Shown in pieces: positions 7,997 through 17,449 of a DNA stretch of 64,000 nucleotides. The first letter of the stretch is position 1. Every line of letters begins with the position of its first letter. A program made the position numbers and the translations under genes. The stretch covers positions 21,473 through 85,472 of the forward strand of contig DASVVS010000057.1 in the NCBI GenBank assembly GCA_036386455.1, given 5' to 3'. The stretch is from AC-37 sp036386455. Lineage in GTDB: Bacteria > Actinomycetota > Thermoleophilia > Solirubrobacterales > Thermoleophilaceae. Under the pieces are notes generated by a model, which ran no database searches, was not told where the DNA came from, and was given only the letters and a program-made list of their open reading frames with translations.

Positions 7997-8987
7997 CGTG
8001 GAGCGGGGCGCGCGGGTGAACGGCCCGCGTGCGCGCGAGATGCGGCGCGGCGCGGCGGTCGCGTCGCTGGCTGCCGTACCGGGGCGGCTCACCGTCTCGA
8101 ACGACGCGGTGGCCGAGCGGCTCGGCGTGACCGAGGACTGGATCGTGAAGCGCATGGGCGTGCGCGAGCGCCGCGTGGCGCCCCCGGAGGAGTCCGTCGC
8201 CGAGATGGCCACCGAGGCCGCGCGCATGGCGCTCGCGGAGGCGGCCGTCGACGCCTCCGCGGTGGACCTGATCCTCGTGGCCACCTGCACCAACGAGTAC
8301 CTGTTCCCCGCCGTGGCGGCGATCGTGAGCGCGGAGCTCGACGCGCCGCAGGCGGGCACGGCGGACGTGAACGCGGCGTGCAACGGGTTCGTCTCGGCGC
8401 TCGGCCTGGCCGCGGCGGCGATCGAGTCCGGCCGCAACGACTGCGTGCTGGTCGTGGGGGCGGACGCGCTGTCGCGCTGGATCGACCCCGACGACCGGCG
8501 CACCGCGCCGATGTTCGGCGACGGGGCTGGGGCGATGGTGCTCGTCGCCGACGACGCGCCCGGGCGCGTGGGCGAGGCGATCCTGCGCACCGACGGCTCG
8601 TTCGCGCACCTGATCTCCGTGCACCACGGCGGCTTCATGCACATGGAGGGCGGCGAGACCTACCGGCAGGCGGTCAAGCGGCTCGTGGAGGTGACGGTCG
8701 ACGTGGTCGAGGCCGGCGGGCTCGAGCTCGGCGACATCGACGTGTTCGTCTACCACCAGGCGAACGTCCGGATCCTCAAGGCGGTCGGCGAGCGGCTCGG
8801 GGTGGACGAGAGCGCGATCGTGAACGCCATGGCGAGCGTGGGCAACACGTCCGCCGCCTCGATCCCGCTCGCGCTGGCCGCCGCCGCCGAGCAGGGGAAG
8901 CTCGTGCCGGGCGCGCGCGTGGTGGTCGCGGGCATCGGCGGCGGGCTGGCGTACGGCGCGGTCGTCCTCGAGTGGGGCGCGGCGTGA
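7989..8987 (+). CDS. fabH: 3-oxoacyl-ACP synthase III (KAS III)
   Basis: This 332-aa thiolase-fold enzyme carries the FabH triad: Cys131 in NAACNGF, His256 in VYHQAN and Asn286 in VGNTSAAS. It condenses an acyl-CoA starter with malonyl-ACP to begin chain synthesis. The C-terminal GIGGGLAYGA loop is normal. It overlaps fabD by 8 bp and the next gene by 4 bp. GTG codons at 7998 and 8016 are alternative starts, since the first 20 residues do not look conserved. The presence of this FabH as well as the DarB-like KAS III at 56205 suggests separate roles in priming and in condensation. Confidence 0.9.
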   Translation: MLDVERGARVNGPRAREMRRGAAVASLAAVPGRLTVSNDAVAERLGVTEDWIVKRMGVRERRVAPPEESVAEMATEAARMALAEAAVDASAVDLILVATCTNEYLFPAVAAIVSAELDAPQAGTADVNAACNGFVSALGLAAAAIESGRNDCVLVVGADALSRWIDPDDRRTAPMFGDGAGAMVLVADDAPGRVGEAILRTDGSFAHLISVHHGGFMHMEGGETYRQAVKRLVEVTVDVVEAGGLELGDIDVFVYHQANVRILKAVGERLGVDESAIVNAMASVGNTSAASIPLALAAAAEQGKLVPGARVVVAGIGGGLAYGAVVLEWGAA

Positions 8988-9703
8988 CCCGCGACGGCTG
9001 CGCGCTCGTGACCGACGCCCCGCGCGGGGCCGGGCCCGCGATCGCGCGCGCGCTCGCACAGGCCGGCTGGCCCGTCGCGATCCACCACCGCGGGGGCGAG
9101 GCCGGCGAGCGGCTGGCCGAGGAGATCGTGCACGCGGGCGGCGAGGCCGCGGCGCTGCGCGTGGAGCTCGGCGCCGTCGAGGCCGCCGGCGACGCCTTCG
9201 ACGCGCTCGAGCGGCAGCTCGGCCCGGTCCTGGTGCTGGTGAACAACGGCGACGCGGACGCGCTCGACGGCGTCGTGTCGTGCGCGCTCTGGAGCGCGAC
9301 CCGCTCGCTGCCCGCGATGAGGGAGGCCGGCTTCGGGCGCGTGGTGAACGTGGCCGCGCCGCTGGACGCCGACTGGCTGCTGCGCCGCGCGGTGCTCCCG
9401 ACAGACGGCAACGGCGACGGCAACGGCCACGCGCGCAACGCCGCGCGCGCCGCCGCCCGAGCCGGGCTGATCGGCCTGACGCGCACGCTCGCCGCGGAGA
9501 CCGCCGCCAGCGGGGTGACCGTGAACGCCGTCACGCCCGGCCTCGTGGACGTGGAGATCCCGAAGGAGCTGCGCGCCGCGGTGCCGTTCCGGCGGGCGGC
9601 GACGAGCGAGGAGGTCGCCGGGTGCGTGGGCTTCCTCGCCTCCGAGGCGGCGAGCTACGTGACCGGCACGACCCTGCCCGTGGACGGCGGGCTGGCGGCC
9701 TAG
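8984..9703 (+). CDS. FabG-like SDR lacking the catalytic residues
   Basis: The overall fold and C-terminus (TVNAVTPGLVDVEIPKEL, ASYVTGTTLPVDGG) are those of 3-oxoacyl-ACP reductase. The NADP-binding turn reads TDAPRGAGPA instead of TGGSRGIG, NNAG is NNGD, the catalytic Ser region reads NVAAP, and the Tyr-x3-Lys positions are Arg155 and Arg159. A short Gly/Asn/Asp insertion (about 140-149) precedes the lost active site. Reductase activity is therefore unlikely, and a structural or regulatory role in a complex is possible. The canonical FabG of this region is at 27616. The GTG start overlaps the fabH stop by 4 bp, and the stop lies 2 bp before the fabF start. Confidence 0.85.
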   Translation: MTRDGCALVTDAPRGAGPAIARALAQAGWPVAIHHRGGEAGERLAEEIVHAGGEAAALRVELGAVEAAGDAFDALERQLGPVLVLVNNGDADALDGVVSCALWSATRSLPAMREAGFGRVVNVAAPLDADWLLRRAVLPTDGNGDGNGHARNAARAAARAGLIGLTRTLAAETAASGVTVNAVTPGLVDVEIPKELRAAVPFRRAATSEEVAGCVGFLASEAASYVTGTTLPVDGGLAA

Positions 9704-9705
9704 GC

Positions 9706-10926
9706 ATGGGCTCGAACGGGCACCGGCCGCGGGAGCGGCGCGGCGTGGTGATCACCGGCGTGGGCGCCGTGACGCCGCTGGGCATCGGCGCCCGCACGCT
9801 GTTCGACCGCTGGACCGCCGGCGTGTGCGCGATCGACGGAGGCGTGGCGCGCTGCGAGGACTTCGACCCGCGCGACACCCTGTCGAAGAAGGAGCTGAGG
9901 CGCACCGACCGCTACACGCAGTTCGCGATCGTGGCCGCCGAGGAGGCCGTCCGGCAGGCGGGCTGGGACGGCGAGCTCCCCTACCCGGCCGACCGGATCG
10001 CGACCGTGACGGGCACGGGCATCGGCGGCGTGACCACGCTCGAGAACAACGTGGAACGGCGGCTGCGCGGCGAGCGGATCTCCGCCTACGCGATCGCGAG
10101 CGTGATGCCCAACGCGGCGTCCGCGGCCGCCTCGCTGCGCTACGGCCTGAAGGGGCCGAACTTCTCGGTGGTGTCGGCCTGCGCGGCGGGCGCGCACGCG
10201 ATCGGCACCGCCATGCGGCTGATCGAGGAGGGTGAGGCGGACGCCGCCATAACGGGCGGGGCCGAGGCGCCGCACGCGCCCACGACCCAGGCGGGCTTCG
10301 AGACCATGGGAGCCATCTCGCCGAGCGGCACGGCGCGGCCCTTCGACGCCCGCCGCGACGGCTTCGTGATGGGCGAGGGCAGCGCGATGCTGGTGCTCGA
10401 GGAGGCCGAAGCAGCGCGGCGGCGCGGGGCCCACGTGCTCGGCGAGCTGGTGGGCTACGGCGCCACCGACGACGCCTTCAACATCGCGATCCCGGAGCCG
10501 AACGGCCGCGGCGCGGCGCGCGCGATGCGGCTCGCGCTCGAGGACGCGGGCCTCGCGCCGGAGGCGGTCTCGTACGTGAACGCGCACGGCACCTCCACGC
10601 CGGTCGGCGACGTCTCCGAGACCGAGGCGATCAAGACCGCGCTCGGCGACCATGCGATGCGCACGCCGGTCTCGTCGCTCAAGTCGTCGATCGGGCACAG
10701 CCTGGGCGCGAGCGGCGCCATCGAGGCGGTGGCCACGCTGCTGGCCATGCGCGAGCGGGTCCTGCCGCCCACGCTCGGGTGGGAGGAGGCCGAGGAGGGG
10801 CTCGACCTCGACTACGTGCCCGAGCGCGCGCGCCCGCTCGAGGGCGCGAACGGCGACGGGGCCGTCGCGATCTCGAACTCCTTCGGCTTCGGCGGGCACA
10901 ACGCCGTGCTGTGCCTGGTCGCATGA
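9706..10926 (+). CDS. fabF: 3-oxoacyl-ACP synthase II (first of four FabF paralogues)
   Basis: The 406-aa ketosynthase has an intact Cys-His-His triad: Cys159 in VSACAAGAHAIG, His in NAHGTSTPVGD and His in SIGHSLGASGAI. It extends acyl-ACP chains with malonyl-ACP. It ends with the usual NSFGFGGHNAV. Because Cys is present, it is not a chain-length-factor-type partner. It sits between the degenerate FabG-like gene and the carboxyltransferase gene, which overlaps its end by 4 bp. Which ACP it serves is not visible; no ACP is encoded in this operon. Confidence 0.9.
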   Translation: MGSNGHRPRERRGVVITGVGAVTPLGIGARTLFDRWTAGVCAIDGGVARCEDFDPRDTLSKKELRRTDRYTQFAIVAAEEAVRQAGWDGELPYPADRIATVTGTGIGGVTTLENNVERRLRGERISAYAIASVMPNAASAAASLRYGLKGPNFSVVSACAAGAHAIGTAMRLIEEGEADAAITGGAEAPHAPTTQAGFETMGAISPSGTARPFDARRDGFVMGEGSAMLVLEEAEAARRRGAHVLGELVGYGATDDAFNIAIPEPNGRGAARAMRLALEDAGLAPEAVSYVNAHGTSTPVGDVSETEAIKTALGDHAMRTPVSSLKSSIGHSLGASGAIEAVATLLAMRERVLPPTLGWEEAEEGLDLDYVPERARPLEGANGDGAVAISNSFGFGGHNAVLCLVA

Positions 10927-12374
10927 CGGTCGAGGTCGGTCAGCCGCCACGCGAGCGGCGCGTCGGGCCGGCCGAGCGGCTGGAGCGGCTGTGCGACCCG
11001 GGCTCCGTGCACGTGGTCCGCTCGCAGGTCAAGTCCGGAGTGCTCGGCGAGCGGGCGCGCGAGGGCGACGGGGTGGTGGCCGCCGCGGCGCGGATCCAGG
11101 GGCGGCCGGTGTTCTGCTACGCCGAGAACTCGCGCTTCGCCGGGGGCTCCCTGGGCGAGGCGCACGCCGACACGATCCTGCGCGTGCTGGAGCTCGCGGA
11201 CCGCGCGCGGGTGCCGGTCGTGGGGCTCATCGAGTCGGCCGGCGCGCGGCTCCAGGAGGGGACCGCGGCGCTGAGCGGCTACGCGCGGATCTTCCGCAAG
11301 AACGTGGAGCTGTCGGGCCGCGTGCCGCAGATCTCGGTGCTCACGGGCACGTCCGCGGGCGGCGGCTGCTACTCCCCCGCGCTGACCGACTTCGTGATCA
11401 TGGCCCGCTCGGCCAGCATGTTCCTGACCGGTCCCGCGATCGTGCGCGAGGCGATCGGCGAGGACGTGACGGCAGAGGAGCTGGGCGGGTCGAAGGTCCA
11501 GTCGGCGAACGGCGTGTGCCACTTCGTCACGCCCACGCACCTCGACGCGGTGGAGCTGGTGCGCGACCTCCTGTCGTACCTGCCGCAGAACGCGTCCGAG
11601 CCGGTGGCGCTGCGCCCGCCGGAGGACCCGGAGTTCGAGGACCCCGGCGCCTGGGTGCCTGCCGAGCCGCACCGCGCATACGACGTGCGGGACGTGATCC
11701 GATCGATAGTGGACCGCGGCCAGGTGCTCGAGGTCGCGCCGCGCTGGGCGCGCAACATCGTCACGGCGCTGTGCCGCCTCGACGGGCGCGCCGTCGGCGT
11801 GATCGCCAACCAGCCGGGCTACCTGGGCGGCGTGCTCGACGCCGACGCGGCCACGAAGGGCGCGCGCTTCGTGCGCACCTGCAGCTGCTTCGGGCTGCCG
11901 CTCGTGGCACTCGTCGACACGCCGGGGTTCATGCCGGGCTCGCGGCAGGAGCGGGCCGGCGTGATCCGCCACGGCGCGAAGCTCGTGCACGCGTTCGCGG
12001 CCGCGCGGGTGCCGAAGACGTCGATCGTGCTGCGCAAGGCCTACGGCGGCGCGTACATCACGATGAACGCGAAGGACCTCGGGGCCGACTTCAGCTTCGC
12101 GTGGCCGGGCTGCGAGATCGGGATCATGGCCGCGCGGCAGGCGGTCGGGATCGCCCACCGGCGCGAGATCGCGGACGCCTCGCCGGAGGAGGTCGACCGG
12201 CTCGTGAGCGACTACGCCGAGCAGCACCTGAGCGCGCAGTCGGCGGTGCGCGGCGGCTTCATCGACGAGATCATCGAACCGACCGAGACGCGCGTGCGGC
12301 TGTGCGACGCGTTCGCCACGCTCGAGCAGCTGCTCCCGCAGCCGGACGGCCATGGATCGAACATCCCCCTCTGA
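10923..12374 (+). CDS. Acyl-CoA carboxylase carboxyltransferase (beta) subunit
   Basis: The 483-aa protein is a PccB/AccD-type carboxyltransferase with both crotonase-like halves. The N-half shows IESAGARLQEG and GTSAGGGCYSPALTDF; the C-half shows NQPGYLGG, VDTPGFMPGS and RKAYGGAYITMN. Such proteins transfer the carboxyl from biotin to acetyl- or propionyl-CoA. The biotin-carrier alpha subunit is not in the window and must be encoded elsewhere. Within this operon the likely job is to supply malonyl-CoA for FabD. It overlaps fabF by 4 bp and the MaoC-like gene by 23 bp. Confidence 0.9.
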   Translation: MTVEVGQPPRERRVGPAERLERLCDPGSVHVVRSQVKSGVLGERAREGDGVVAAAARIQGRPVFCYAENSRFAGGSLGEAHADTILRVLELADRARVPVVGLIESAGARLQEGTAALSGYARIFRKNVELSGRVPQISVLTGTSAGGGCYSPALTDFVIMARSASMFLTGPAIVREAIGEDVTAEELGGSKVQSANGVCHFVTPTHLDAVELVRDLLSYLPQNASEPVALRPPEDPEFEDPGAWVPAEPHRAYDVRDVIRSIVDRGQVLEVAPRWARNIVTALCRLDGRAVGVIANQPGYLGGVLDADAATKGARFVRTCSCFGLPLVALVDTPGFMPGSRQERAGVIRHGAKLVHAFAAARVPKTSIVLRKAYGGAYITMNAKDLGADFSFAWPGCEIGIMAARQAVGIAHRREIADASPEEVDRLVSDYAEQHLSAQSAVRGGFIDEIIEPTETRVRLCDAFATLEQLLPQPDGHGSNIPL

Positions 12375-12849
12375 GGCCGCCGGCCGCGAGGAGGCCGCGC
12401 GGCTCGCCCAGGCCGCCGGGCTCGACTTCGAGGAGCTCGAGCCCGGCCTCGAGTTCGAGACCCCCACGCACACCGTCACCGCCGCCGACGTGGACGCGTT
12501 CGCGCGGCTCACCGGCGACCACCACCCGCTCCACCTCGACGAGGAGTTCGCCGCCGCGAGCGTCTTCGGGGGACGGATCGCGCACGGGATGCTGGTGCTC
12601 TCGCTGGCGCTCGGGCTGATGCCGCTCGACCCCGAGCGCGTGGCCGCGCTGCGGCGGGTGTCCGACGCCACCTTCAAGGCGGCGGTCCGCCTCGGCGACA
12701 CGATCCGCGTGCGCACCCGCATCGTCGAGGCGCGGCCGCTCGACGACCGGTTCGGCGTCGTCACCTACTCCTGGAAGGTCCTGAACCAGGACGACCGGGT
12801 GGTCATCCGCGCGCGGGTCGAGTCGCTGTGGCACCGGTCGGCCGCCTGA
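12352..12849 (+). CDS. MaoC-like hotdog dehydratase
   Basis: The 165-aa protein is a single hotdog domain with the hydratase-2 motif (FARLTGDHHPLHLD) that carries the catalytic Asp and His, and the central helix GGRIAHGMLVLSL. Proteins of this type dehydrate (R)-3-hydroxyacyl thioesters. No FabZ or FabA gene is visible in the window, so this is the best candidate for the dehydration step. The start overlaps the carboxyltransferase gene by 23 bp and the end overlaps the MMPL gene by 22 bp. Confidence 0.85.
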   Translation: MDRTSPSEAAGREEAARLAQAAGLDFEELEPGLEFETPTHTVTAADVDAFARLTGDHHPLHLDEEFAAASVFGGRIAHGMLVLSLALGLMPLDPERVAALRRVSDATFKAAVRLGDTIRVRTRIVEARPLDDRFGVVTYSWKVLNQDDRVVIRARVESLWHRSAA

Positions 12850-15800
12850 CGGCGCTGGCGCTCCGCCGCCCGCGCCGCACGCTCGCGCTCTTCGGCCTCG
12901 TGGTCGCGGTCCTGTCGGGGCAGGCCGCGCAGCTCGAGCGCCGGCTCGACCCGCCCGACCTGGCGGTGCCGGGCACGGGCTCCGCGCGCGCGACCGAGCT
13001 GGCCGGGTCGAGCTTCGGCTCGCAGATGACGATCCCGGTGCTGCTGCGCGGCTCGCCGCGCGCGCTCGACCGCCAGGGGCCGCGGCTGGCGCGCGCGCTG
13101 CGGCGCGACCCGCGCGTGACGGTGCTCTCGCCATGGGACCGCGTGCGCAGCTCGATCGACCTGCGCCCGTCGCCGCGGGCGGGCATGGTGGTCGCGCTGG
13201 TGCGCCGCCCCGCCCGCGACTCGCTCGACGTGGCGAGCGACGTGCGGAAGACCGTGCGCAAGCGGATTCGCGCGCCCGTGCGCGCGCACGTGACCGGGCA
13301 GGCGCCGATCAACCTCGCCGTGCGCGACGCGAACTTCGAGGCCGCGCGCAAGGCCGAGATGATCGCGCTGCCCCTGCTCGCGATCGTGCTGCTGCTCGTG
13401 TTCCGCTCGCCGGTGGCCGCGGCGGTGCCGGCCCTGTGGGGAACCGCGACCGTGATCGCCGGCTTCGGCGTGCTCTCGCTGATGGCGCTCGTGACGAGCG
13501 TGCAGCCGCTGGCGGTGAGCCTCGCCTCGATGATCGGGCTCGCGCTGGGGGTGGACTACTCGCTGCTGGTGCTGTCGCGCTTCCGGCAGGAGCTGGAGGA
13601 GCGCGGGGGCGGCGGCGGCCCGGGCGCGCATGACGAGGTGCTCGCCGCCGCGCGGGCCGCGACCGCCACCGCCGGCCGCACGGTGATCTTCGCCGGCGTC
13701 GCACTCATCGCCGCGATCGGCGTGACCGTGGTGGCGATACCGGGGCAGTTCCTGCTGTCGGCCACGATCGGCGTGCTCGTGGTGGCGGCGCTGAGCCTGG
13801 CCGCCGCGGTGCTGGTGATGCCCGCCGCGCTCGTGGTGCTGGGGCACAACGTGAACCGCTGGATGATCTGGCCGCGCCGCTCGGCGGGCGGGTTCTTCGC
13901 GCGCGCGTCGGCCCGCGCGACGGGCCGGCCGGCGCTGGCCGCGGCGGCGATGCTCGCGCTCATGCTGGCCCTGGCGGCGCCGGCGCTGTCGATCGACCCG
14001 GTCCCGCCGGGCGTCTCCGAGCTGCCGCGCGACGACCGCGCCACGCGCGACTACCGGACCGTGAGCCGCGTGATGGGCGCGGGCTGGGGCGCGCCGTTCG
14101 AGCTGCTCGGCACGGCGCCGTCGGGAACCGTGGCCGAGCGCGGTCGGCTGGCGGCGTTCCGGCGCCTCCAGGCGCGGCTGAAGCGCGACCCGGACGTGGC
14201 CGACGTGGTCGGGCCGGGCGACCTGGCGCCGCGCACGGCGGCGGTGGCGCGGCTGCCGGAGCAGCTCGACGGGCTCGCGGACGCGCTGCGCCGTGGCCGC
14301 GACGACCTCGGCCGGTTCGAGCGCGGGCTCGGTCGCGCGCAGACCGGCGTGATCGCGCTGCGCTCCGGGCTGGCCGCGGCGGCGGAGGGGTCCGCGCGGC
14401 TGTCCGAGGGCGGGGCGGCCGGGAGCGAGGGCGCGCGGCAGCTCCGCGCCGGGACGCTCGCGGCCGCGCGCGGGGCCGCGGCCGTGCAGGCCGGGATCGA
14501 GGAGGCCGCGGCGGGCGCCGGCGAGCTGGCGACGGGCGCCGGCGGCGCGCGGGCGGGCTCGGCCCGGCTCGCCTCGGAGCTGCGGCGCGTGGCGGAGCGC
14601 GTGGGGGCGGCGGCGCCCGCCTCGCGCGAGCTGGCCGCCGCGCTGCGCGACGGGAGCCGCGACCTCGGCCGCCTGCAGGAACCCGCCGGGACCGCCGACG
14701 AGCAGGTGGCGATCGCCTTCGCGGAGCTGCGCGACATGACCGTGGGCAAGGCCGACCCCGGCTACGAGCGCGCGTTCCGGGCGGTGGCCACGGCGCGGGG
14801 AGCGCTGACCGGCCGCGACCCGATCACCAACCTGCCGCTCGACCCCGGCTACGACGGCATCGTCGCCGCCCTGCGCGACTCCGAGCGCGCCGCCGCCTCG
14901 GCCGCGGACGCCGTGGACCGCTCGGCCGGCGAGGCCGCCGGGCTGGCGCGCGGGCTCTCGCGGCTCGCCGGCGGGGCGGACGACCTGGCGGCGGGGATCG
15001 CCCGTCTCGAAGCGGGCAACGCGGAGCTGGCGGCGGGGATCGCCCGGCTCGGGGGCGGAGGGGCCGGCGGAGCCGGAACGGGCGGCGGGGCCGCGGCCCT
15101 GACCGGCGGGCTCCTCCGGCTCGACGCCGGCGCGGCCGAGCTGGCCGCCGGCGTGGGGCGCCTGGGCGACGGCGGCTCGCGCCTCGCCCGCGAGCTCGGC
15201 GACGGCCACTCGCGCTCCGCCGAGCTGCCGACCGGCCTGGCCCGCCTGCGCGAGGGCACCGCCCGCTTCTCGGGCGAGCTGGACGGCGCCGCCGCCCCGC
15301 CCGGCGACCTCGCGGCCTCGCCGGGCTTCCTGCGCTCCGGCTACCTCACGCTCGCCGCACTCGCCGGAGCCGAGCCCGCGCGCCGCGAGCTCGCGCGCCT
15401 CGCGGTGAACGTCGAGGGCGGCGGCGACACCGGCCGCGTGCTGATCGTGCCGCGAACGGCGCCGCAGTCAGACGCGACCGAGCGGCTGGGCGAGCGGCTG
15501 CGCGGCGAGGCGGCGCGCTTCGGCCGGGAGACCGGCCTGCGGACCGAGCTGGGCGGCGAGGCGGCGGTGCTCGGCGACTTCGGGCGCGAGGCCTCGGGCC
15601 GGCTGCCGCTGATCATGCTGCTCCTGGCGGCGATCACCGTGATCGTGCTGGTGCCGATCTTCCGCTCGGTCGCGCTGCCTGTGGTCGCGGTGGTCCTGAA
15701 CCTGCTGACCGTCGGCGCCGCGTTCGGCGTGCTGGTGCTCCTGTTCCAGGGCTCCGATCCGATCGCGGGCGGCCCCGGCGACGTCTTCGTGATCCCGGTG

Positions 15801-16223
15801 CTGGGGATCTTCACGATCGTCTACGGGCTCTCGATCGACTACGAGGTCTTCATCATCGCGCGCATGCGCGAGGGCTGGCTGCGGACCGGCTCGGCGGACG
15901 CGGCGATCGACCACGGCGTGCGCCACACCGCGGGCGTGGTCACGGGCGCCGCGGCGATCATGACCGGCGTGTTCCTCGCGTTCGCCGCGACCGAGTTCCA
16001 CGCGGTGCGCCAGCTCGGCGTGGGGCTGGCGACGGCGGTGATCCTCGACGCGACGGTGGTCCGGCTGCTCCTGCTCCCGGCGATCATGCGGGTGCTCGGC
16101 GAGCGCGCCTGGTGGGTGCCGGACTGGCTCGACCGGCGGCTTCCGGCGTTCGACCTCGAGGGCCCTTCGATGAGCGTCGGAGCGTCGAGTCGCAAGCCGA
16201 AGCCCTCTCGCACAGCGGCGTAA
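12828..16223 (+). CDS. Large MMPL/RND-type transporter
   Basis: The 1131-aa membrane protein has one N-terminal helix followed by an extracytoplasmic loop and a five-helix bundle (about 180-390), then a very long Ala/Gly/Leu-rich heptad-like extracytoplasmic insert (about 420-850; repeats such as LAAGIARL), and a second five-helix bundle (about 920-1110). Proton-relay-type acidic residues lie in the DYSLLVLSR and SIDYEVFIIA helices. MMPL proteins export lipids and siderophores; the insert resembles that of YhgE/Pip-like proteins. As the last gene of the fabD operon it probably exports the product. The GTG start lies inside the MaoC-like gene. Confidence 0.9.
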   Translation: MAPVGRLTALALRRPRRTLALFGLVVAVLSGQAAQLERRLDPPDLAVPGTGSARATELAGSSFGSQMTIPVLLRGSPRALDRQGPRLARALRRDPRVTVLSPWDRVRSSIDLRPSPRAGMVVALVRRPARDSLDVASDVRKTVRKRIRAPVRAHVTGQAPINLAVRDANFEAARKAEMIALPLLAIVLLLVFRSPVAAAVPALWGTATVIAGFGVLSLMALVTSVQPLAVSLASMIGLALGVDYSLLVLSRFRQELEERGGGGGPGAHDEVLAAARAATATAGRTVIFAGVALIAAIGVTVVAIPGQFLLSATIGVLVVAALSLAAAVLVMPAALVVLGHNVNRWMIWPRRSAGGFFARASARATGRPALAAAAMLALMLALAAPALSIDPVPPGVSELPRDDRATRDYRTVSRVMGAGWGAPFELLGTAPSGTVAERGRLAAFRRLQARLKRDPDVADVVGPGDLAPRTAAVARLPEQLDGLADALRRGRDDLGRFERGLGRAQTGVIALRSGLAAAAEGSARLSEGGAAGSEGARQLRAGTLAAARGAAAVQAGIEEAAAGAGELATGAGGARAGSARLASELRRVAERVGAAAPASRELAAALRDGSRDLGRLQEPAGTADEQVAIAFAELRDMTVGKADPGYERAFRAVATARGALTGRDPITNLPLDPGYDGIVAALRDSERAAASAADAVDRSAGEAAGLARGLSRLAGGADDLAAGIARLEAGNAELAAGIARLGGGGAGGAGTGGGAAALTGGLLRLDAGAAELAAGVGRLGDGGSRLARELGDGHSRSAELPTGLARLREGTARFSGELDGAAAPPGDLAASPGFLRSGYLTLAALAGAEPARRELARLAVNVEGGGDTGRVLIVPRTAPQSDATERLGERLRGEAARFGRETGLRTELGGEAAVLGDFGREASGRLPLIMLLLAAITVIVLVPIFRSVALPVVAVVLNLLTVGAAFGVLVLLFQGSDPIAGGPGDVFVIPVLGIFTIVYGLSIDYEVFIIARMREGWLRTGSADAAIDHGVRHTAGVVTGAAAIMTGVFLAFAATEFHAVRQLGVGLATAVILDATVVRLLLLPAIMRVLGERAWWVPDWLDRRLPAFDLEGPSMSVGASSRKPKPSRTAA

Positions 16224-16314
16224 CCGGTCCGCACCGACGCGCAATGCCGGCCTTCATGCCGCCGCCTCGGGGTGCGCGTCAAGCTATGCGCATGCCGCTC
16301 GAGCAAACAAGCGC

Positions 16315-16890
16315 ATGGCGGATTACCCGGTAGCCATCGTGCCCGATTGGGTTTCCTACGCCTCGATCGCGGTCGCGGCGCTCTCGCTCGTGTGCAGCGT
16401 TGTACTCGGCGTCTACAACAGGGCTGTAGCGAAGGCAGCGCTCGAGATTTCACGGCGCCAGGAAGCGCGGCGGGAATCGCGGCTCGACCTTTACGTGAAT
16501 GACACCGCCCAGTGGCGGTGCTCGGAGCGCGATCGACTTCTTGGCGTGAACCTTCAGGTCGCCAACCCGACCGACCGAGAGACGTCGGTGACGCGCGCCG
16601 AGCTCCACCTGACCTATGCGATCGAGGGGCGACTCGCGGCCGTGAAGGTGCTGAGCAGTGATCAGTCGCCCATCGAGCTGGGTTCTTCCGGGCTCGAAGT
16701 GCTCAGTCTGCCCCTGCGGCTCGCGGCCAACGAGGCCCGCTCGGGATGGTTCCTCTTCTTTATCCCGCAGGCATTGATCGCCGGACGAGAGGTAGACCGC
16801 TACGACGTTGTGCTCCGCGATTTGCACGAGATCGAGCAATCACTTCAGGTCACGATCTTCAGGGAGGCCCAGCATGAATCGCGTGCGTAG
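16315..16890 (+). CDS. Hypothetical protein with one N-terminal membrane helix
   Basis: I do not recognise this 191-aa protein. A single hydrophobic helix (about residues 12-33, YASIAVAALSLVCSVVLGVY) is followed by a basic helix (RRQEARRESR) and a soluble beta-rich domain. The base composition is less GC-rich than that of its neighbours, and codon use is more relaxed. It overlaps the next gene by 17 bp and forms a two-gene unit with it, inserted between two lipid-biosynthesis operons that face each other. Confidence 0.65.
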   Translation: MADYPVAIVPDWVSYASIAVAALSLVCSVVLGVYNRAVAKAALEISRRQEARRESRLDLYVNDTAQWRCSERDRLLGVNLQVANPTDRETSVTRAELHLTYAIEGRLAAVKVLSSDQSPIELGSSGLEVLSLPLRLAANEARSGWFLFFIPQALIAGREVDRYDVVLRDLHEIEQSLQVTIFREAQHESRA

Positions 16891-17449
16891 ATTGACCGTC
16901 CCGGACGAACTGATCATTCCGATCGTCGGGGACGCCGCGATCGCCGGACCCGTGGCGGACGGCCGCCTGGTACCGGTCCTGATCCTCGACACTGCCGCGC
17001 GACCCGAGGTGACCGAAATGGTCCGTGTCCACGAGCATCTGCCCCCCGGCGACGTCTTGTCGCAATGGGGGAGCGCCCTGAACGACGACGATGCGGTGAC
17101 CCTCCTACTCGAATTTCAGCGTCCGGTCGCCGTCGACGTGACGCTCGTCTTCAGCATCGAGAGGCAAGCCGTCCTCGTTGAGTCGATACTCAACGCAGGT
17201 GCGCTCTACCTGCAGCCTGGCAAACCGGGGGACCGCTTTCGCGACAAACTGGACGAGGCACGCATTCTCATCGAGGTTCCGAGTACCGGTTTCGAACCTC
17301 ACTGGGAAAGGCTCCTGCACAAGCGCATGGTGAAGGTGATGGCCGGTCGGCTTGGTATCTCACGCCGCAAGGCACGTCCCGCCGCCGAACGCCACATCGC
17401 CGAGATCAGGTCTCTTACTCGGCTGCGGTTCGGGGCACCCGTCGCCTAG
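16874..17449 (+). CDS. Hypothetical protein, partner of the 16315 gene
   Basis: I do not recognise this 191-aa soluble protein. It has a beta-rich core (PDELIIPIVGD, VDVTLVFSIERQAVLVESI) and a basic C-terminus that could bind nucleic acid (RLGISRRKARPAAERH). The ATG at 16874 is chosen because agggagg ends 6 nt upstream inside the preceding gene. Its stop overlaps the convergent SCP2-domain gene by 4 bp. Like its partner it has lower GC than the flanking operons, which hints at later acquisition. Confidence 0.65.
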   Translation: MNRVRRLTVPDELIIPIVGDAAIAGPVADGRLVPVLILDTAARPEVTEMVRVHEHLPPGDVLSQWGSALNDDDAVTLLLEFQRPVAVDVTLVFSIERQAVLVESILNAGALYLQPGKPGDRFRDKLDEARILIEVPSTGFEPHWERLLHKRMVKVMAGRLGISRRKARPAAERHIAEIRSLTRLRFGAPVA

